This document shows, one piece after another, positions 17,757 through 26,783 of a DNA stretch of 64,000 nucleotides. The notes below the pieces were generated by a model. The model searched no databases and was not told the origin of the DNA. It worked only from the letters and a program-made list of their open reading frames with translations. The DNA comes from JADJGC01 sp964576925 (GTDB lineage: Bacteria > Zixibacteria > MSB-5A5 > CAIYYT01). The DNA lies in assembly GCA_964576925.1 (NCBI GenBank), contig CAZNWJ010000002.1, forward strand, positions 372,001 to 436,000, written 5' to 3'. How positions within the stretch are numbered: the first letter of the stretch is position 1; each line of letters begins with the position of its first letter. The translations under genes and the position numbers were made by a program.

Positions 17757-18631
17757 TGACTGATTACGCCTACTACCCCGGCTGCAGCCTTGAGCATACC
17801 GCCAGTCCTTACGATTTGTCGGTGCGCGCCGTGTTCAAAGCACTCGACATCGGCCTCAAGGAAATCGAGGACTGGAATTGCTGCGGCGCCACAATGTATA
17901 TGTCTTCCAAGAAGATCGTCGGCTACTCGATCAGCGCCCGCAATCTGGCTCTGGCGCAAGAAATGAAGATGGACATCTGCGCTCCCTGCTCAAGCTGCTG
18001 CACCATTCTTCGCAAAACCAATCGCCACATCGCCTGGGACGCCAAGGAGCGCGGCAAGATTAACGAAGCGCTTGCGGAAGCACAGCTGTCTTACGACGGT
18101 AACGTCAAAGTCAGGCACCCTCTGGATATCCTTATCAACGACTTCGGCCTCGAGCGCATCAAGAGCGCTGTCAAGCAGCCCCTGACCGGTCTTAAAGTAG
18201 CGCCATACTATGGTTGCCAGATCGTTCGCCCGCATGGGTACTTCGATGATAAGGACGATCCCCAGACTATGGATCAGCTCATTCAAGCTCTTGGTGCCGA
18301 GGCAGTCCACTACCCTCCCAAGGTGCGTTGCTGCGGCGGCATGCTGATGACCACCGATGAGCAGATCGCCCTCAAGCTCTGTCACAGTCTCCTGCAGGCA
18401 GCGGCTGACAATTCCGCGGATGTTATCGCGACCGCCTGCCCGCTTTGCCACATCAACCTCGAAGGATACCAGAAGAACATCAATAGCCGTTTCGGATCGG
18501 ACTTCGATCTGCCGGTCATCTACTTCACCCACCTGGTCGGAATTGCACTCGGTCTCTCCGCCAAGGAACTTGGCCTTGATCGCCTGCTCATCAAACCCGG
18601 CAAACTTCTCGCACAGGAGGTTGCGGTATGA
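17756..18631 (+). CDS. hdrB: Heterodisulfide reductase subunit B-like protein
   Basis: 291 residues with two CCG domains, each of which binds a non-cubane [4Fe-4S] cluster in the methanogen enzyme. Domain 1 uses C10, C42-C43 and C78-x2-C81; domain 2 uses C154, C192-C193 and C228-x2-C231. Both cysteine sets are complete, so a working disulfide (or similar) reduction site is expected. The start YYPGCSLEHTASPYD is typical of HdrB. Its stop overlaps the hdrA start by an ATGA. The true substrate in a bacterium may be a low-molecular-weight disulfide, a protein disulfide or another acceptor; sequence does not tell. Confidence 0.92.
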   Translation: MTDYAYYPGCSLEHTASPYDLSVRAVFKALDIGLKEIEDWNCCGATMYMSSKKIVGYSISARNLALAQEMKMDICAPCSSCCTILRKTNRHIAWDAKERGKINEALAEAQLSYDGNVKVRHPLDILINDFGLERIKSAVKQPLTGLKVAPYYGCQIVRPHGYFDDKDDPQTMDQLIQALGAEAVHYPPKVRCCGGMLMTTDEQIALKLCHSLLQAAADNSADVIATACPLCHINLEGYQKNINSRFGSDFDLPVIYFTHLVGIALGLSAKELGLDRLLIKPGKLLAQEVAV

Positions 18632-19593
18632 CGAATTCTGAAAACGGCTCGAAGATTCGCGTTGGGGTATATGTCTGCCATTGCGGGACCAACATCGCTA
18701 AGACCGTTGACGTCGCCAAGGTCGCCGAAATGGCAGGCACGCTCCCCAATGTGGTTGTGGCCCGGCACTACAAATTCATGTGCTCCGACCCCGGACAGGA
18801 CCTGATCCAGCGGGACATCAAGGAATTGGGTTTGAACCGCGTGGTCGTAGCGGCCTGTAGTCCTTTGATGCACGAACCCACCTTCCGCACCGCCTGTGCG
18901 GCGGCCGGTCTCAATCGTTACCTGTTTGAAATGGCCAACATTCGTGAACAGGTCAGTTGGGTCACCCTGGATCCCAAAGGCGCTACCACCAAGGCAATGG
19001 CCCTGGTCAGGGCCGCGGTGGCGCGAGTTCGCCTCCACGAGCCGCTCGAGATGCGCCGGGTGCCGATCAAAAAGCGCGTCCTGATCGTCGGGGCCGGGAT
19101 CGCCGGAATTGAAGCCGCACTGCAAATCGCCGATGCCGGGTTCGAAGTCGTCCTGGTCGAAAAAGAACCCTCGATCGGCGGCCATATGGCTCAATTCGAC
19201 AAGACCTTTCCGACCCTCGATTGCGCCGCCTGTATCTTGACGCCCAAGATGGTCTCGGTCGGCAAGCATCCCAACATACGCCTGATGACCTGGACGGAAG
19301 TCGAGTCGGTCTCGGGCTATCTCGGCAACTTCACCGTGAAGCTCAAGAAAAAACCGCGCTACGTGGACGTCACCAAGTGCAATAGCTGCGGTGCCTGTTA
19401 CGAGGCCTGCCCCAGTGTACCGATGCCGTCGCGTCGCCGGATGACTCTCGGCGGCCGCGTGTATCGCGAAGGCCGCCTGCTCGACGTGCAGGACAAATGG
19501 CGCATGGGTCCGAAGCACGATCTCACCATCCTCACCGGCGCTCAGCCGATGCCCGAAAACCTGCCGATTCCCACGGAGGTGAAACAACAATGA
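18628..19593 (+). CDS. hdrA: HdrA N-terminal half (split flavin-binding subunit)
   Basis: 321 residues, about half of a normal HdrA (around 650). It contains the N-terminal HdrA domain (VGVYVCHCGTNIAKTVDV, 12-29), the FAD dinucleotide fold GAGIAG at 155-160, the HdrA signature FPTLDCAACILTPKM (194-208), and the first ferredoxin motif C251-C254-C257-C261. It then ends after a Pro-rich tail. The rest of HdrA, starting at the AITLPFRQAVP region, is found 2.5 kb downstream fused to a NuoG-like module. The ATGA overlaps at both ends argue against a sequencing frameshift. FAD binding would need both halves to assemble. Confidence 0.9.
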   Translation: MTNSENGSKIRVGVYVCHCGTNIAKTVDVAKVAEMAGTLPNVVVARHYKFMCSDPGQDLIQRDIKELGLNRVVVAACSPLMHEPTFRTACAAAGLNRYLFEMANIREQVSWVTLDPKGATTKAMALVRAAVARVRLHEPLEMRRVPIKKRVLIVGAGIAGIEAALQIADAGFEVVLVEKEPSIGGHMAQFDKTFPTLDCAACILTPKMVSVGKHPNIRLMTWTEVESVSGYLGNFTVKLKKKPRYVDVTKCNSCGACYEACPSVPMPSRRRMTLGGRVYREGRLLDVQDKWRMGPKHDLTILTGAQPMPENLPIPTEVKQQ

Positions 19594-20114
19594 CGATAGC
19601 AACGCTACCCGAGCATGATTATGATGTTCAGGAAGCCATCGATAAGATTGTCGCCGAGTACGGCGCTAAGCCGTCGGCCCTGATCATGATCCTTCAGGAC
19701 ATCCAGAAGCACTACCGCTACCTGCCCGAATCGGCCATGCAGGCTGTTTCCAAATCGATGAAACTCCCGCTGGCACAGATTTACGGCGTGGCGACCTTCT
19801 ATCGGACGTTCAGCCTCAAGCCCAAGGGCAAAAACCACATCTGCGTCTGCACGGGAACCGCCTGCCACGTCCGCCAGGCTACCGTGATCGTCGAGAAACT
19901 CCAGCGCGATCTGAAAATCGATCCGGGCGAAACCACTCCGGACGGAGAAATCAGTCTGGAAACCGTCAATTGCCTAGGCGCGTGCGCTCTCGGACCCCTG
20001 GTGACCGCCAACGAAATCTACTATGGCAATATGACCGTTGCGAAGACCGACCAAATGCTCGCCGACGTTCGCTCCGGCAAGCTTGCAGCCAAGAAGGACG
20101 AGGTGGCAGAATGA
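19590..20114 (+). CDS. nuoE: NuoE-like [2Fe-2S] subunit
   Basis: 174 residues from ATG 19590, just after GGAGGTGA. The thioredoxin-fold [2Fe-2S] site of the 24-kDa complex I subunit is visible as C87-x4-C92 (CTGTACHVR) and C128-x3-C132 (NCLGACALGP). The N-terminal helical part (ALIMILQDIQKHYRYLPE) is standard. NuoE-type proteins (HydC, HndA, HoxE) pair with the NADH-binding NuoF-type subunit in soluble bifurcating hydrogenases. The gene overlaps both neighbours by ATGA-type junctions. It marks the beginning of the NADH module placed inside the Hdr gene order. Confidence 0.93.
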   Translation: MTIATLPEHDYDVQEAIDKIVAEYGAKPSALIMILQDIQKHYRYLPESAMQAVSKSMKLPLAQIYGVATFYRTFSLKPKGKNHICVCTGTACHVRQATVIVEKLQRDLKIDPGETTPDGEISLETVNCLGACALGPLVTANEIYYGNMTVAKTDQMLADVRSGKLAAKKDEVAE

Positions 20115-22126
20115 CAGAACGCATTCTCAAATCGCCGGCCGATCTCAAGCGCTTGCGCGATCGCTTGCTCCAGACGCGGAACGAAAACCGCACGGTGGTT
20201 ACAGTCTGCGCCGGTACCGGCTGCTTGGCCTGCGGCTGCGAATCCGTCGCCAAGACCTTTCGCGAACTTCTGGCGCGCGACAACATGAAAAATGAAGTCG
20301 AGATCAAGACCACAGGTTGTCACGGATTCTGTGAACGCGGACCGCTGGTTGTTATCCAACCGCAGGGGGTCTTTTATCAGCGCGTCCGCCCGGCAGATGC
20401 TAAGCTCATCTGGGATCAGACCGTCAAGGGCGGTCATTTGGTGAACAAGCTGCTCTACAAAGATCCCCAATCAGGACAGGTGATCAAGCTCGAGAAGGAT
20501 ATTCCCTTCTACAAGAAGCAAATGCGCCTGATCTTTGGGAAGAACGGCTTTATGGACCCGACTGCTATCAGCGATTACATTCGACTTGGCGGCTACGAGG
20601 CGATGGCAACCGCCCTCACCAAAATGAAGCCGGAAAACCTGATTGAACAGGTAAAGAAATCCGGCTTGCGCGGTCGCGGCGGCGGCGGCTTCCCCACCGG
20701 GAAGAAGTGGGAATCGTGCCGACGCGCCAAGGGTGAGCCAAAGTACGTCATCTGCAATGCCGACGAAGGCGATCCCGGCGCCTTTATGGACCGCTCCCTT
20801 CTCGAAGGCAATCCCCATTCGGTCATTGAAGGAATGGTCATCGGCGCCTTTGCTCTTGGCAGCCATGACGGCTTCGTTTACGTCCGCAACGAGTATCCAC
20901 TGGCAGTCAAAAACCTCACAATCGCGCTCAACCAGGCGCGGGAATACGGACTACTGGGGAATAACATCCTCGGCTCCGGTTTCGATTTCGATATTGAAAT
21001 CTCCCGCGGTGGCGGCGCCTTTGTCTGTGGCGAATCGACGGCGCTGATGGCCTCGCTCGAAGGCAAGGTCGGCGAACCGCGCGCCAAGTATATCCACACG
21101 GTCGAGGCCGGCTTGTATGACAAACCTTCGAATTTGAACAACGTCGAGACTTGGGCCAATATCCCTTTGATCGTCGAGAAAGGCGCCGAGTGGTACGCCT
21201 CGATCGGCACCGAAGGCTCGAAGGGCACCAAGGTCTTCGCGCTCACCGGTAAGATCAACAACACCGGGCTGGTCGAAGTGCCAATGGGGATCACGCTGCG
21301 CGAAATCCTCTACGACATCGGCGGCGGCGTTCCCAACAACAAACGGTTCAAGGCTGTCCAAACCGGCGGTCCTTCCGGCGGCACGCTCATCGTCGAGACT
21401 TCCGATACGGCGATCCACGACAGCTTGGTCGCCCACGGTGACATCAGCGAAGATGAAGAGCCGCAGAGTCTGCTCGACTTGCCGGTCGATTTCGACGAGC
21501 TCACCCGGGCAGGGTCGATGATGGGTTCCGGCGGCATGATCGTAATGGACGAAGACTCGTGCATGGTCGATGTCGCCCGCTACTTCCTGAACTTCCTGCA
21601 GGAAGAATCGTGCGGGAAGTGCCTGCCCTGCCGTGAGGGCATCGTGGTGATGCTCAACATCCTTAACAAGATCTGCACCGGCCAGGGCACGATGGAGGAT
21701 ATTGGCTATCTGGAACAACTTTCGCAGGTCATCATCGACACCAGCCTCTGTCAACTCGGCGGCTCGGCGCCGAATCCCGTGTTGTCCACCATTCGCTATT
21801 TCCGCCAGGAATACATCGCTCACGTGCGCGACAAGCGTTGCCCCGCCGGCGTCTGCAAGGAACTGGTCGCGCACGCGATTGACAATACCTGCACCGGCTG
21901 CCACGCCTGCGTTAAACCCTGTCCGACCCAGGCTATTGTCGGCGAGCCCAAGCGTCTGCACGTGATCATCCAGGACAAGTGCATCCAATGCGGCGCCTGC
22001 TACCAGATTTGCCGCTACAACTCAATTAAGCGCGTCAAACGCGGCGAAGGCGAGCGGATTCAACAGCGCGCTCGCGAACTCTGGCAGCCGCGCTCCACCG
22101 AAAAACAGCCGGCGCCGGTGGCATAG
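20111..22126 (+). CDS. nuoF: NuoF/HydB-like NADH- and FMN-binding subunit
   Basis: 671 residues from ATG 20111. The order matches the beta subunit of bifurcating hydrogenases. An N-terminal thioredoxin-like [2Fe-2S] domain (C33, C38, C70, C74) comes first. The FMN and NADH site has RGRGGGGFPTGKKW (187-200) and NADEGDPGAFMDRS. An SLBB domain follows, then the [4Fe-4S] motif ESCGKCLPCREG, and at the C-terminus two ferredoxin motifs (CTGCHACVKPCP and CIQCGACYQIC). It should oxidise or reduce NAD(P)H and exchange electrons with the neighbouring iron-sulfur subunits. NADH rather than NADPH is favoured only by family resemblance. Confidence 0.94.
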   Translation: MTERILKSPADLKRLRDRLLQTRNENRTVVTVCAGTGCLACGCESVAKTFRELLARDNMKNEVEIKTTGCHGFCERGPLVVIQPQGVFYQRVRPADAKLIWDQTVKGGHLVNKLLYKDPQSGQVIKLEKDIPFYKKQMRLIFGKNGFMDPTAISDYIRLGGYEAMATALTKMKPENLIEQVKKSGLRGRGGGGFPTGKKWESCRRAKGEPKYVICNADEGDPGAFMDRSLLEGNPHSVIEGMVIGAFALGSHDGFVYVRNEYPLAVKNLTIALNQAREYGLLGNNILGSGFDFDIEISRGGGAFVCGESTALMASLEGKVGEPRAKYIHTVEAGLYDKPSNLNNVETWANIPLIVEKGAEWYASIGTEGSKGTKVFALTGKINNTGLVEVPMGITLREILYDIGGGVPNNKRFKAVQTGGPSGGTLIVETSDTAIHDSLVAHGDISEDEEPQSLLDLPVDFDELTRAGSMMGSGGMIVMDEDSCMVDVARYFLNFLQEESCGKCLPCREGIVVMLNILNKICTGQGTMEDIGYLEQLSQVIIDTSLCQLGGSAPNPVLSTIRYFRQEYIAHVRDKRCPAGVCKELVAHAIDNTCTGCHACVKPCPTQAIVGEPKRLHVIIQDKCIQCGACYQICRYNSIKRVKRGEGERIQQRARELWQPRSTEKQPAPVA

Positions 22127-22135
22127 GAGGACGAT

Positions 22136-23893
22136 ATGGCAACTGTAAATATCAAAATTGACGGACAGTCTATCGCGGTCGAGGAAAACTCCTATGTGCT
22201 GGAAGCGGCGCGCTCGCTCGGAATCGATATCCCGACGCTCTGCTACTATCCGCATTTGAGTCCCTACGCCGCTTGTCGCATCTGCTGCGTCGAAGCGCGC
22301 ACCAGCAAAGGCTGGAGCAAGATTGTGACAGCCTGTAATTACCCGGCGTGGGAGGGCCTCGAAATCTATACCGACACCGCCCGCGTCGTAAACGCCCGCC
22401 GCACCAATCTCGAAATGCTCATGGCGAACTGCGCGGCTTCTCCCGTGCTGGTGCGGCTCGCCGAGAAGTTCGGAATCAAAGAACCGCGGTTCGGGCACGG
22501 CGAATACACCTGTATTCTTTGCGGCCTTTGCGTCCGCTTATGCGACGAAGTGGTCGGCGCCCACGCGCTTACCTTCGTCAACCGCGGTCGCGATCGCGAC
22601 ATTTCGACGCCGTTTGAGCGTGACTCCGAGGCCTGCATTCTTTGCGGCGCTTGCGCCAAGATTTGCCCGACCGGCTACATTCGTATGGAAGACATTGCCG
22701 ATCGTACCATCGATCACCGCGAAATGTCTCTCGGCCCGAATGCCGCTATTACGCTCCCGTTCCGGCAAGCCGTGCCGAACGTCCCGCTGATCGTCCGCGA
22801 AAACTGCATTCATTATAAGACCGGTGGCTGTATGATCTGCTCCAAAGTGTGTCCGAAGGATTGTATCGACTACGGAGACAGGGCGGAAGTTGAGGAGTTG
22901 GAAGTCGGCGCGATTGTGCTCGCCACCGGTTTTGATGATTTCGATCCGACGCCGATGAAGCAATATGGCTACGGCAAGTATCCCAACGTCATTACCTCGA
23001 TCGAATTCGAGCGCATGAACAATGCCGCCGGCCCGACCGGTGGTAAGATCTACCTCGAAAACGGCCAGGAACCGCGCCGCATCGCCATCCTGCACTGCGT
23101 TGGCAGCCGCGACGAGAACCAGCACAAGTACTGCAGCCGGGTCTGCTGCATGTACGCGCTCAAATTCGCCCACCTCATCAAGGAAAAGACCGGAGCCGAA
23201 GTCTATCAACTCTACATCGACATGCGCGCCTTCGGCAAAGGTTACGAAGAATTCTACCAGCGGATTCTCGATGAAGGCGGCAACGTCATCCGCGGCAAAG
23301 GCGCCGAAGTCGTCCCTTCGTCCAACAAGAAACAACTCGAAGGCCATTTGATCGTTCGCTGCGAGGACACTCTGATCGGCAAGTATCGCGAGATCCCCGT
23401 CGACATGGTCGTCCTCTGCACGGCGCTTGAGGCGCGCGCTGATGCCAAGGAGGTCGCCCGTAAGTTCAATATCTCCGTCGGCGCTGATGGTTGGTTCATC
23501 GAATCGCATCCCAAGCTCGCACCCGTCTCCACCGCCACCGAGGGCGTCTATCTGGCGGGCGTCTGCCAGGGAGCCAAGGACATTCCTGACTCCGTAGCCC
23601 AGGGCTCGGCCGCTGCCTCCCAGGTCATGAAATTGCTCTGCCAGGGCGAGGTTCTCATGGATGCTACCTATGCGGAGGTCAATGAAGAACTCTGCTCGGG
23701 CTGCCGTATCTGCAACGACCTCTGCCCGTATCGCGCCATCAACTTCGACGCGGTCAAGAAAGTAAGCGAGGTCAATTCCGCGCTCTGCAAGGCCTGCGGT
23801 ACCTGCGTCGCCGCTTGTCCCTCCGGCGCGATCAAGGGGCGTCACTTCACCGATGAACAGATCTATGCCCAGATCGAGGGGATGTTATCATGA
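22136..23893 (+). CDS. NuoG-type Fe-S module fused to the HdrA C-terminal half
   Basis: 585 residues. Residues 1-180 are the N-terminal part of NuoG/HoxU: a [2Fe-2S] domain (C36, C47, C50, C67) and two [4Fe-4S] motifs (C126-C129-C132-C136 and C167-C170-C173-C177). The His-Cys3 cluster that normally lies between them is absent; only one Cys (C99) remains there. From about 200 on it is HdrA: AITLPFRQAVP, C224/C232/C235/C239, GAIVLATGFDDFDP, HCVGSRDEN, the YCSRVCCMY cluster motif (C333, C337, C338), DMRAFGKGYEEFY, AGVCQGAKDIPDSVAQ, and two last ferredoxin motifs (C520-C530 and C551-C561). It begins nine bases after nuoF and completes the split HdrA. Confidence 0.92.
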   Translation: MATVNIKIDGQSIAVEENSYVLEAARSLGIDIPTLCYYPHLSPYAACRICCVEARTSKGWSKIVTACNYPAWEGLEIYTDTARVVNARRTNLEMLMANCAASPVLVRLAEKFGIKEPRFGHGEYTCILCGLCVRLCDEVVGAHALTFVNRGRDRDISTPFERDSEACILCGACAKICPTGYIRMEDIADRTIDHREMSLGPNAAITLPFRQAVPNVPLIVRENCIHYKTGGCMICSKVCPKDCIDYGDRAEVEELEVGAIVLATGFDDFDPTPMKQYGYGKYPNVITSIEFERMNNAAGPTGGKIYLENGQEPRRIAILHCVGSRDENQHKYCSRVCCMYALKFAHLIKEKTGAEVYQLYIDMRAFGKGYEEFYQRILDEGGNVIRGKGAEVVPSSNKKQLEGHLIVRCEDTLIGKYREIPVDMVVLCTALEARADAKEVARKFNISVGADGWFIESHPKLAPVSTATEGVYLAGVCQGAKDIPDSVAQGSAAASQVMKLLCQGEVLMDATYAEVNEELCSGCRICNDLCPYRAINFDAVKKVSEVNSALCKACGTCVAACPSGAIKGRHFTDEQIYAQIEGMLS

Positions 23894-24339
23894 CATTTGA
23901 ACCAAGAATTGTCGGCTTCCTCTGCAATTGGTGCAGCTACACTGGCGCCGATCTCGCCGGAACGGCCCGCATGCACTACCCGCCCAACGTAATGGCCATC
24001 CGCGTGATGTGCTCCGGCCGCGTCGATCCTACCTTTATCCTCGACGCCTTCCGCCGCGGCGCTGACGGCGTCCTCGTTTGCGGCTGCCACCCCGGCGACT
24101 GCCACTACATCGACGGCAACTACAAATGCATGAGGCGCCTGCCGATGACGCAGAAACTGATCGAGTCGATGGGAATCGACCGGCGGCGGCTTCGTCTCGA
24201 GTGGGTCTCTGCGTCCGAAGGCGGACGCTTCCAGGAAGTGATCACGGAATTCACCGATCAGATCCGTGCCCTCGGACCGTTCAAACTAATCGACTACAAC
24301 TTCGATCCGTTGGCCGAGGAGGTGCACAATCATGCCTAA
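23890..24339 (+). CDS. mvhD: MvhD/FlpD-type [2Fe-2S] electron-transfer subunit
   Basis: 149 residues. Conserved cysteines are C12-x2-C15 (FLCNWCSYTGADLAG), C41 (VMCSGRVDP) and the CGCHPGDCHY block at 64-71, all features of the MvhD family (methyl-viologen-reducing hydrogenase delta subunit). In the Mvh-Hdr complex this subunit links the [NiFe] hydrogenase to HdrA. The four-base overlaps with both neighbours place it exactly at the junction between the Hdr part and the hydrogenase part, as its bridging role predicts. It is not fused to HdrA, unlike in some bacteria. Confidence 0.93.
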   Translation: MTFEPRIVGFLCNWCSYTGADLAGTARMHYPPNVMAIRVMCSGRVDPTFILDAFRRGADGVLVCGCHPGDCHYIDGNYKCMRRLPMTQKLIESMGIDRRRLRLEWVSASEGGRFQEVITEFTDQIRALGPFKLIDYNFDPLAEEVHNHA

Positions 24340-25303
24340 ACCGAAACTCGCCATTTACTGGGCCTCCTCTTGCGGCGGCTGCGACATCGCGATTCTCGAT
24401 ATCGAGGAAAAAATTCTGGCCGTCGCCGACTTCTTCGATCTTGTCTTCTGGCCCTGCGCGATGGACATCAAGTACGATGACGTCCGCGCCATGGACGACA
24501 AATCGATTACCCTGACTCTCTTCAACGGCGCCATCCGCACCAGCGAAAACTACGAGTTAGCCCAACTGCTCCGGCAAAAATCTACTCTGCTGGTTGCCTT
24601 TGGAAGCTGCGCCGGCGAAGGTTGCATTCCGGCGCTCGCGAATTTCTTCAACAAAGAGTCGATCATCGATTACGTCTACCATAAATCGCCGTCTCTTGAG
24701 AACGGCGGATCGGTCGTGCCGCAGCCGGTCGTCGAAGTCCCCGAAGGCAAGATCACGATCCCCAAGTTCTGGAATACCGTCCGCACTCTCGACCAGGTCG
24801 TCGAGGTCGACTACTATGTCCCCGGCTGCCCGCCGCAGTCGGACCAGATTGCGGCAGTTGTTGGGGCTGTTATCGACATCATCCAAAACGGTAAACCGCT
24901 GCCGCCGAAAGGAACGGTGCTCGGAGCCACCGAGAAATCCTGCTGCGACGAGTGTCCGCGGGAACGTAACGTCAAGAAGATCAAGTCCTTCGTGCGGCCG
25001 TTCCAACGCGTTACTGACCCCAATCTTTGTCTGATGGAACAGGGTATCGTCTGCCTCGGTCCGGCGACGCGCTCTGGTTGCGGAGCTAAATGCGTCAAAG
25101 CCGGCGTGCCCTGTCGCGGTTGTTACGGCCTGCCGTCCAATGTCCGTGATCAAGGAGCGAAGATGGTCGCCTCGCTGGCGAGCGTTATCGATTCCACCGA
25201 TCCGGAGGAAATCGAACAGATCATCTCGACCATCCCCGACCCGCTGGGCACCTTCTATCGCTTCAGCCTGGCCGGTTCACTGCTGCGGAGGGCGCAAGTA
25301 TGA
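24332..25303 (+). CDS. mvhG: [NiFe] hydrogenase small subunit (MvhG type, group 3c-like)
   Basis: 323 residues with no Tat signal, so cytoplasmic. Proximal cluster ligands are visible in SSCGGCD (C14, C17), FGSCAGEGC and VPGCPPQSDQ. The C-terminal third carries the cysteine groups for the other two clusters (SCCDECPRE and the CGAKC, CRGCYGLP stretch). The layout agrees with the Mvh small subunit, which passes electrons from the [NiFe] site to MvhD. The gene overlaps mvhD by eight bases and mvhA by an ATGA. Confidence 0.93.
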   Translation: MPKPKLAIYWASSCGGCDIAILDIEEKILAVADFFDLVFWPCAMDIKYDDVRAMDDKSITLTLFNGAIRTSENYELAQLLRQKSTLLVAFGSCAGEGCIPALANFFNKESIIDYVYHKSPSLENGGSVVPQPVVEVPEGKITIPKFWNTVRTLDQVVEVDYYVPGCPPQSDQIAAVVGAVIDIIQNGKPLPPKGTVLGATEKSCCDECPRERNVKKIKSFVRPFQRVTDPNLCLMEQGIVCLGPATRSGCGAKCVKAGVPCRGCYGLPSNVRDQGAKMVASLASVIDSTDPEEIEQIISTIPDPLGTFYRFSLAGSLLRRAQV

Positions 25304-26778
25304 AGAGCGTAGTTATCGATCCGATCACCCGCCTCGAAGGACACGGAAAGATCCACTTGTTCGTCGAGGACGACGGCTCCCTTGCCAACTGCTATTTTCA
25401 AATCCCCGAGTTGCGGGGCTTTGAAAAGTTCTGCCAGGGCCGCCCGGTCGAGGAACTGGCCCGCATCACGACCCGCATCTGCGGCGTCTGCCCCGATGCC
25501 CATCATATGGCGTCGGCCAAGGCGGCCGATGCCGTTTATGGCGTGACGATCCCTCCGGCAGCCCGCAAGCTCCGCGAGTTAATGTACAACGCTTTCTACG
25601 CCGGCGATCACACGACGCATTTCTACGCGCTCGGCGGGCCCGACTTCGTTTGCGGCCCCGACGCACCCAAAGCCGAGCGCAACATCCTCGGCGTCATCGC
25701 CAAGGTGGGTCTCGATGCCGGCAAAAAAGTGATCGCCCAGCGCGCTCGCGGTCAACGCGTTATCGAGATCATCGGCGGCAAGAAAGTCCATCCGGTGACT
25801 TCGCTTCCCGGCGGCTTGAGCAAGGGCATTACTAAAGAGGAACAACAGGAGATCATAAAGATCGGCGAAGAGATGGTCGAATTCGCCAAGTTCACGATCC
25901 AGGTGCTCAATGATGTCGTCCTTGCCAACAAGGGATACGTTGACCTCATTCTCTCTGACATGTACGCCCACCAGACCTACAACATGGGCCTGGTCGACGC
26001 CAACAATAAGGTCACTTTCTATGACGGCAAAGTCCGCGTGACCGCTCCCGACGGCAGCGAGCACGCGCTCTATGAACCAAAGGACTACCTCGAGTATGTC
26101 TCTGAGCACGTCGAATCCTACTCGTACCTTAAATACCCCTTCCTCAAGAAGATCGGCTGGAAGGGATTCGTCGACGGCATGGATTCCGGCGTCTACAAAG
26201 CCTCGCCGCTGTCTCGACTGAATGTCGCTGACGGCATGGCCACGCCGCTGGCGCAGGCAGAATACGAACGCTACTTTGAGACTCTGACCGGCGATCGTTC
26301 GGGTAAGAAACCGGTTCATTCGACGCTCGCCACCCACTGGGCGCGCATCGTCGAATTGATGTTCGCCTGCGAAGCGACTCTCCAGCAGGCGCAGGATGAA
26401 GAGATCCTTTCGCCCCACGTTCTCGAAGTACCCACCGGCATCGTGGGTGAGGGCGTCGGCATTGTCGAAGCCCCGCGCGGGACTTTAACGCACCACTACA
26501 AGACCGACAAGAACGGTATCGTCACCGAAGCCAACCTGATCGTGGGAACTACGAACAACAACGCCCCGATCACCATGTCGATCAAGCGCGCAGCCGAAGG
26601 CCTGATTAAAAAAGGCTCGAAAATCACCGACGGCGTGCTGAATCGCATCGAAATGGCCTTCCGCGCCTACGATCCCTGCTTCGGCTGCGCTACTCACTCG
26701 CTGCCCGGCGAAATGCCGCTCGAGTTGGTTATCCACGACGCCAAAACGGGTGACGTCGTTGACGTCGCCAGGAGGTAG
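25300..26778 (+). CDS. mvhA: [NiFe] hydrogenase large subunit (MvhA type, group 3c-like)
   Basis: 492 residues. The nickel ligands are present: L1 motif RICGVCPDAHH (C61, C64) and L2 motif DPCFGCATH (C460, C463, H466). The 26 residues after H466 form the tail normally removed by a specific protease once nickel is in place; the protease gene follows directly. The enzyme cleaves or makes H2. Sequence features and the MvhD/MvhG partners place it in group 3c, the Hdr-linked cytoplasmic class, though a tree would be needed to settle the subgroup because of the NADH module in the same operon. Confidence 0.95.
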   Translation: MKSVVIDPITRLEGHGKIHLFVEDDGSLANCYFQIPELRGFEKFCQGRPVEELARITTRICGVCPDAHHMASAKAADAVYGVTIPPAARKLRELMYNAFYAGDHTTHFYALGGPDFVCGPDAPKAERNILGVIAKVGLDAGKKVIAQRARGQRVIEIIGGKKVHPVTSLPGGLSKGITKEEQQEIIKIGEEMVEFAKFTIQVLNDVVLANKGYVDLILSDMYAHQTYNMGLVDANNKVTFYDGKVRVTAPDGSEHALYEPKDYLEYVSEHVESYSYLKYPFLKKIGWKGFVDGMDSGVYKASPLSRLNVADGMATPLAQAEYERYFETLTGDRSGKKPVHSTLATHWARIVELMFACEATLQQAQDEEILSPHVLEVPTGIVGEGVGIVEAPRGTLTHHYKTDKNGIVTEANLIVGTTNNNAPITMSIKRAAEGLIKKGSKITDGVLNRIEMAFRAYDPCFGCATHSLPGEMPLELVIHDAKTGDVVDVARR

Positions 26779-26783
26779 TCGCT

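Noticed and set aside
22538..23845. 435-codon minus-strand frame opposite the NuoG-HdrA fusion gene
   Set aside because: The plus strand has multiple intact iron-sulfur motifs and operon overlaps; the antisense frame is a shadow.
18628..23893. Split hdrA as a sequencing or assembly error
   Set aside because: Both halves have their own starts with ATGA or ribosome-binding-site junctions, and three complete genes or modules lie between them; a single frameshift cannot produce this.
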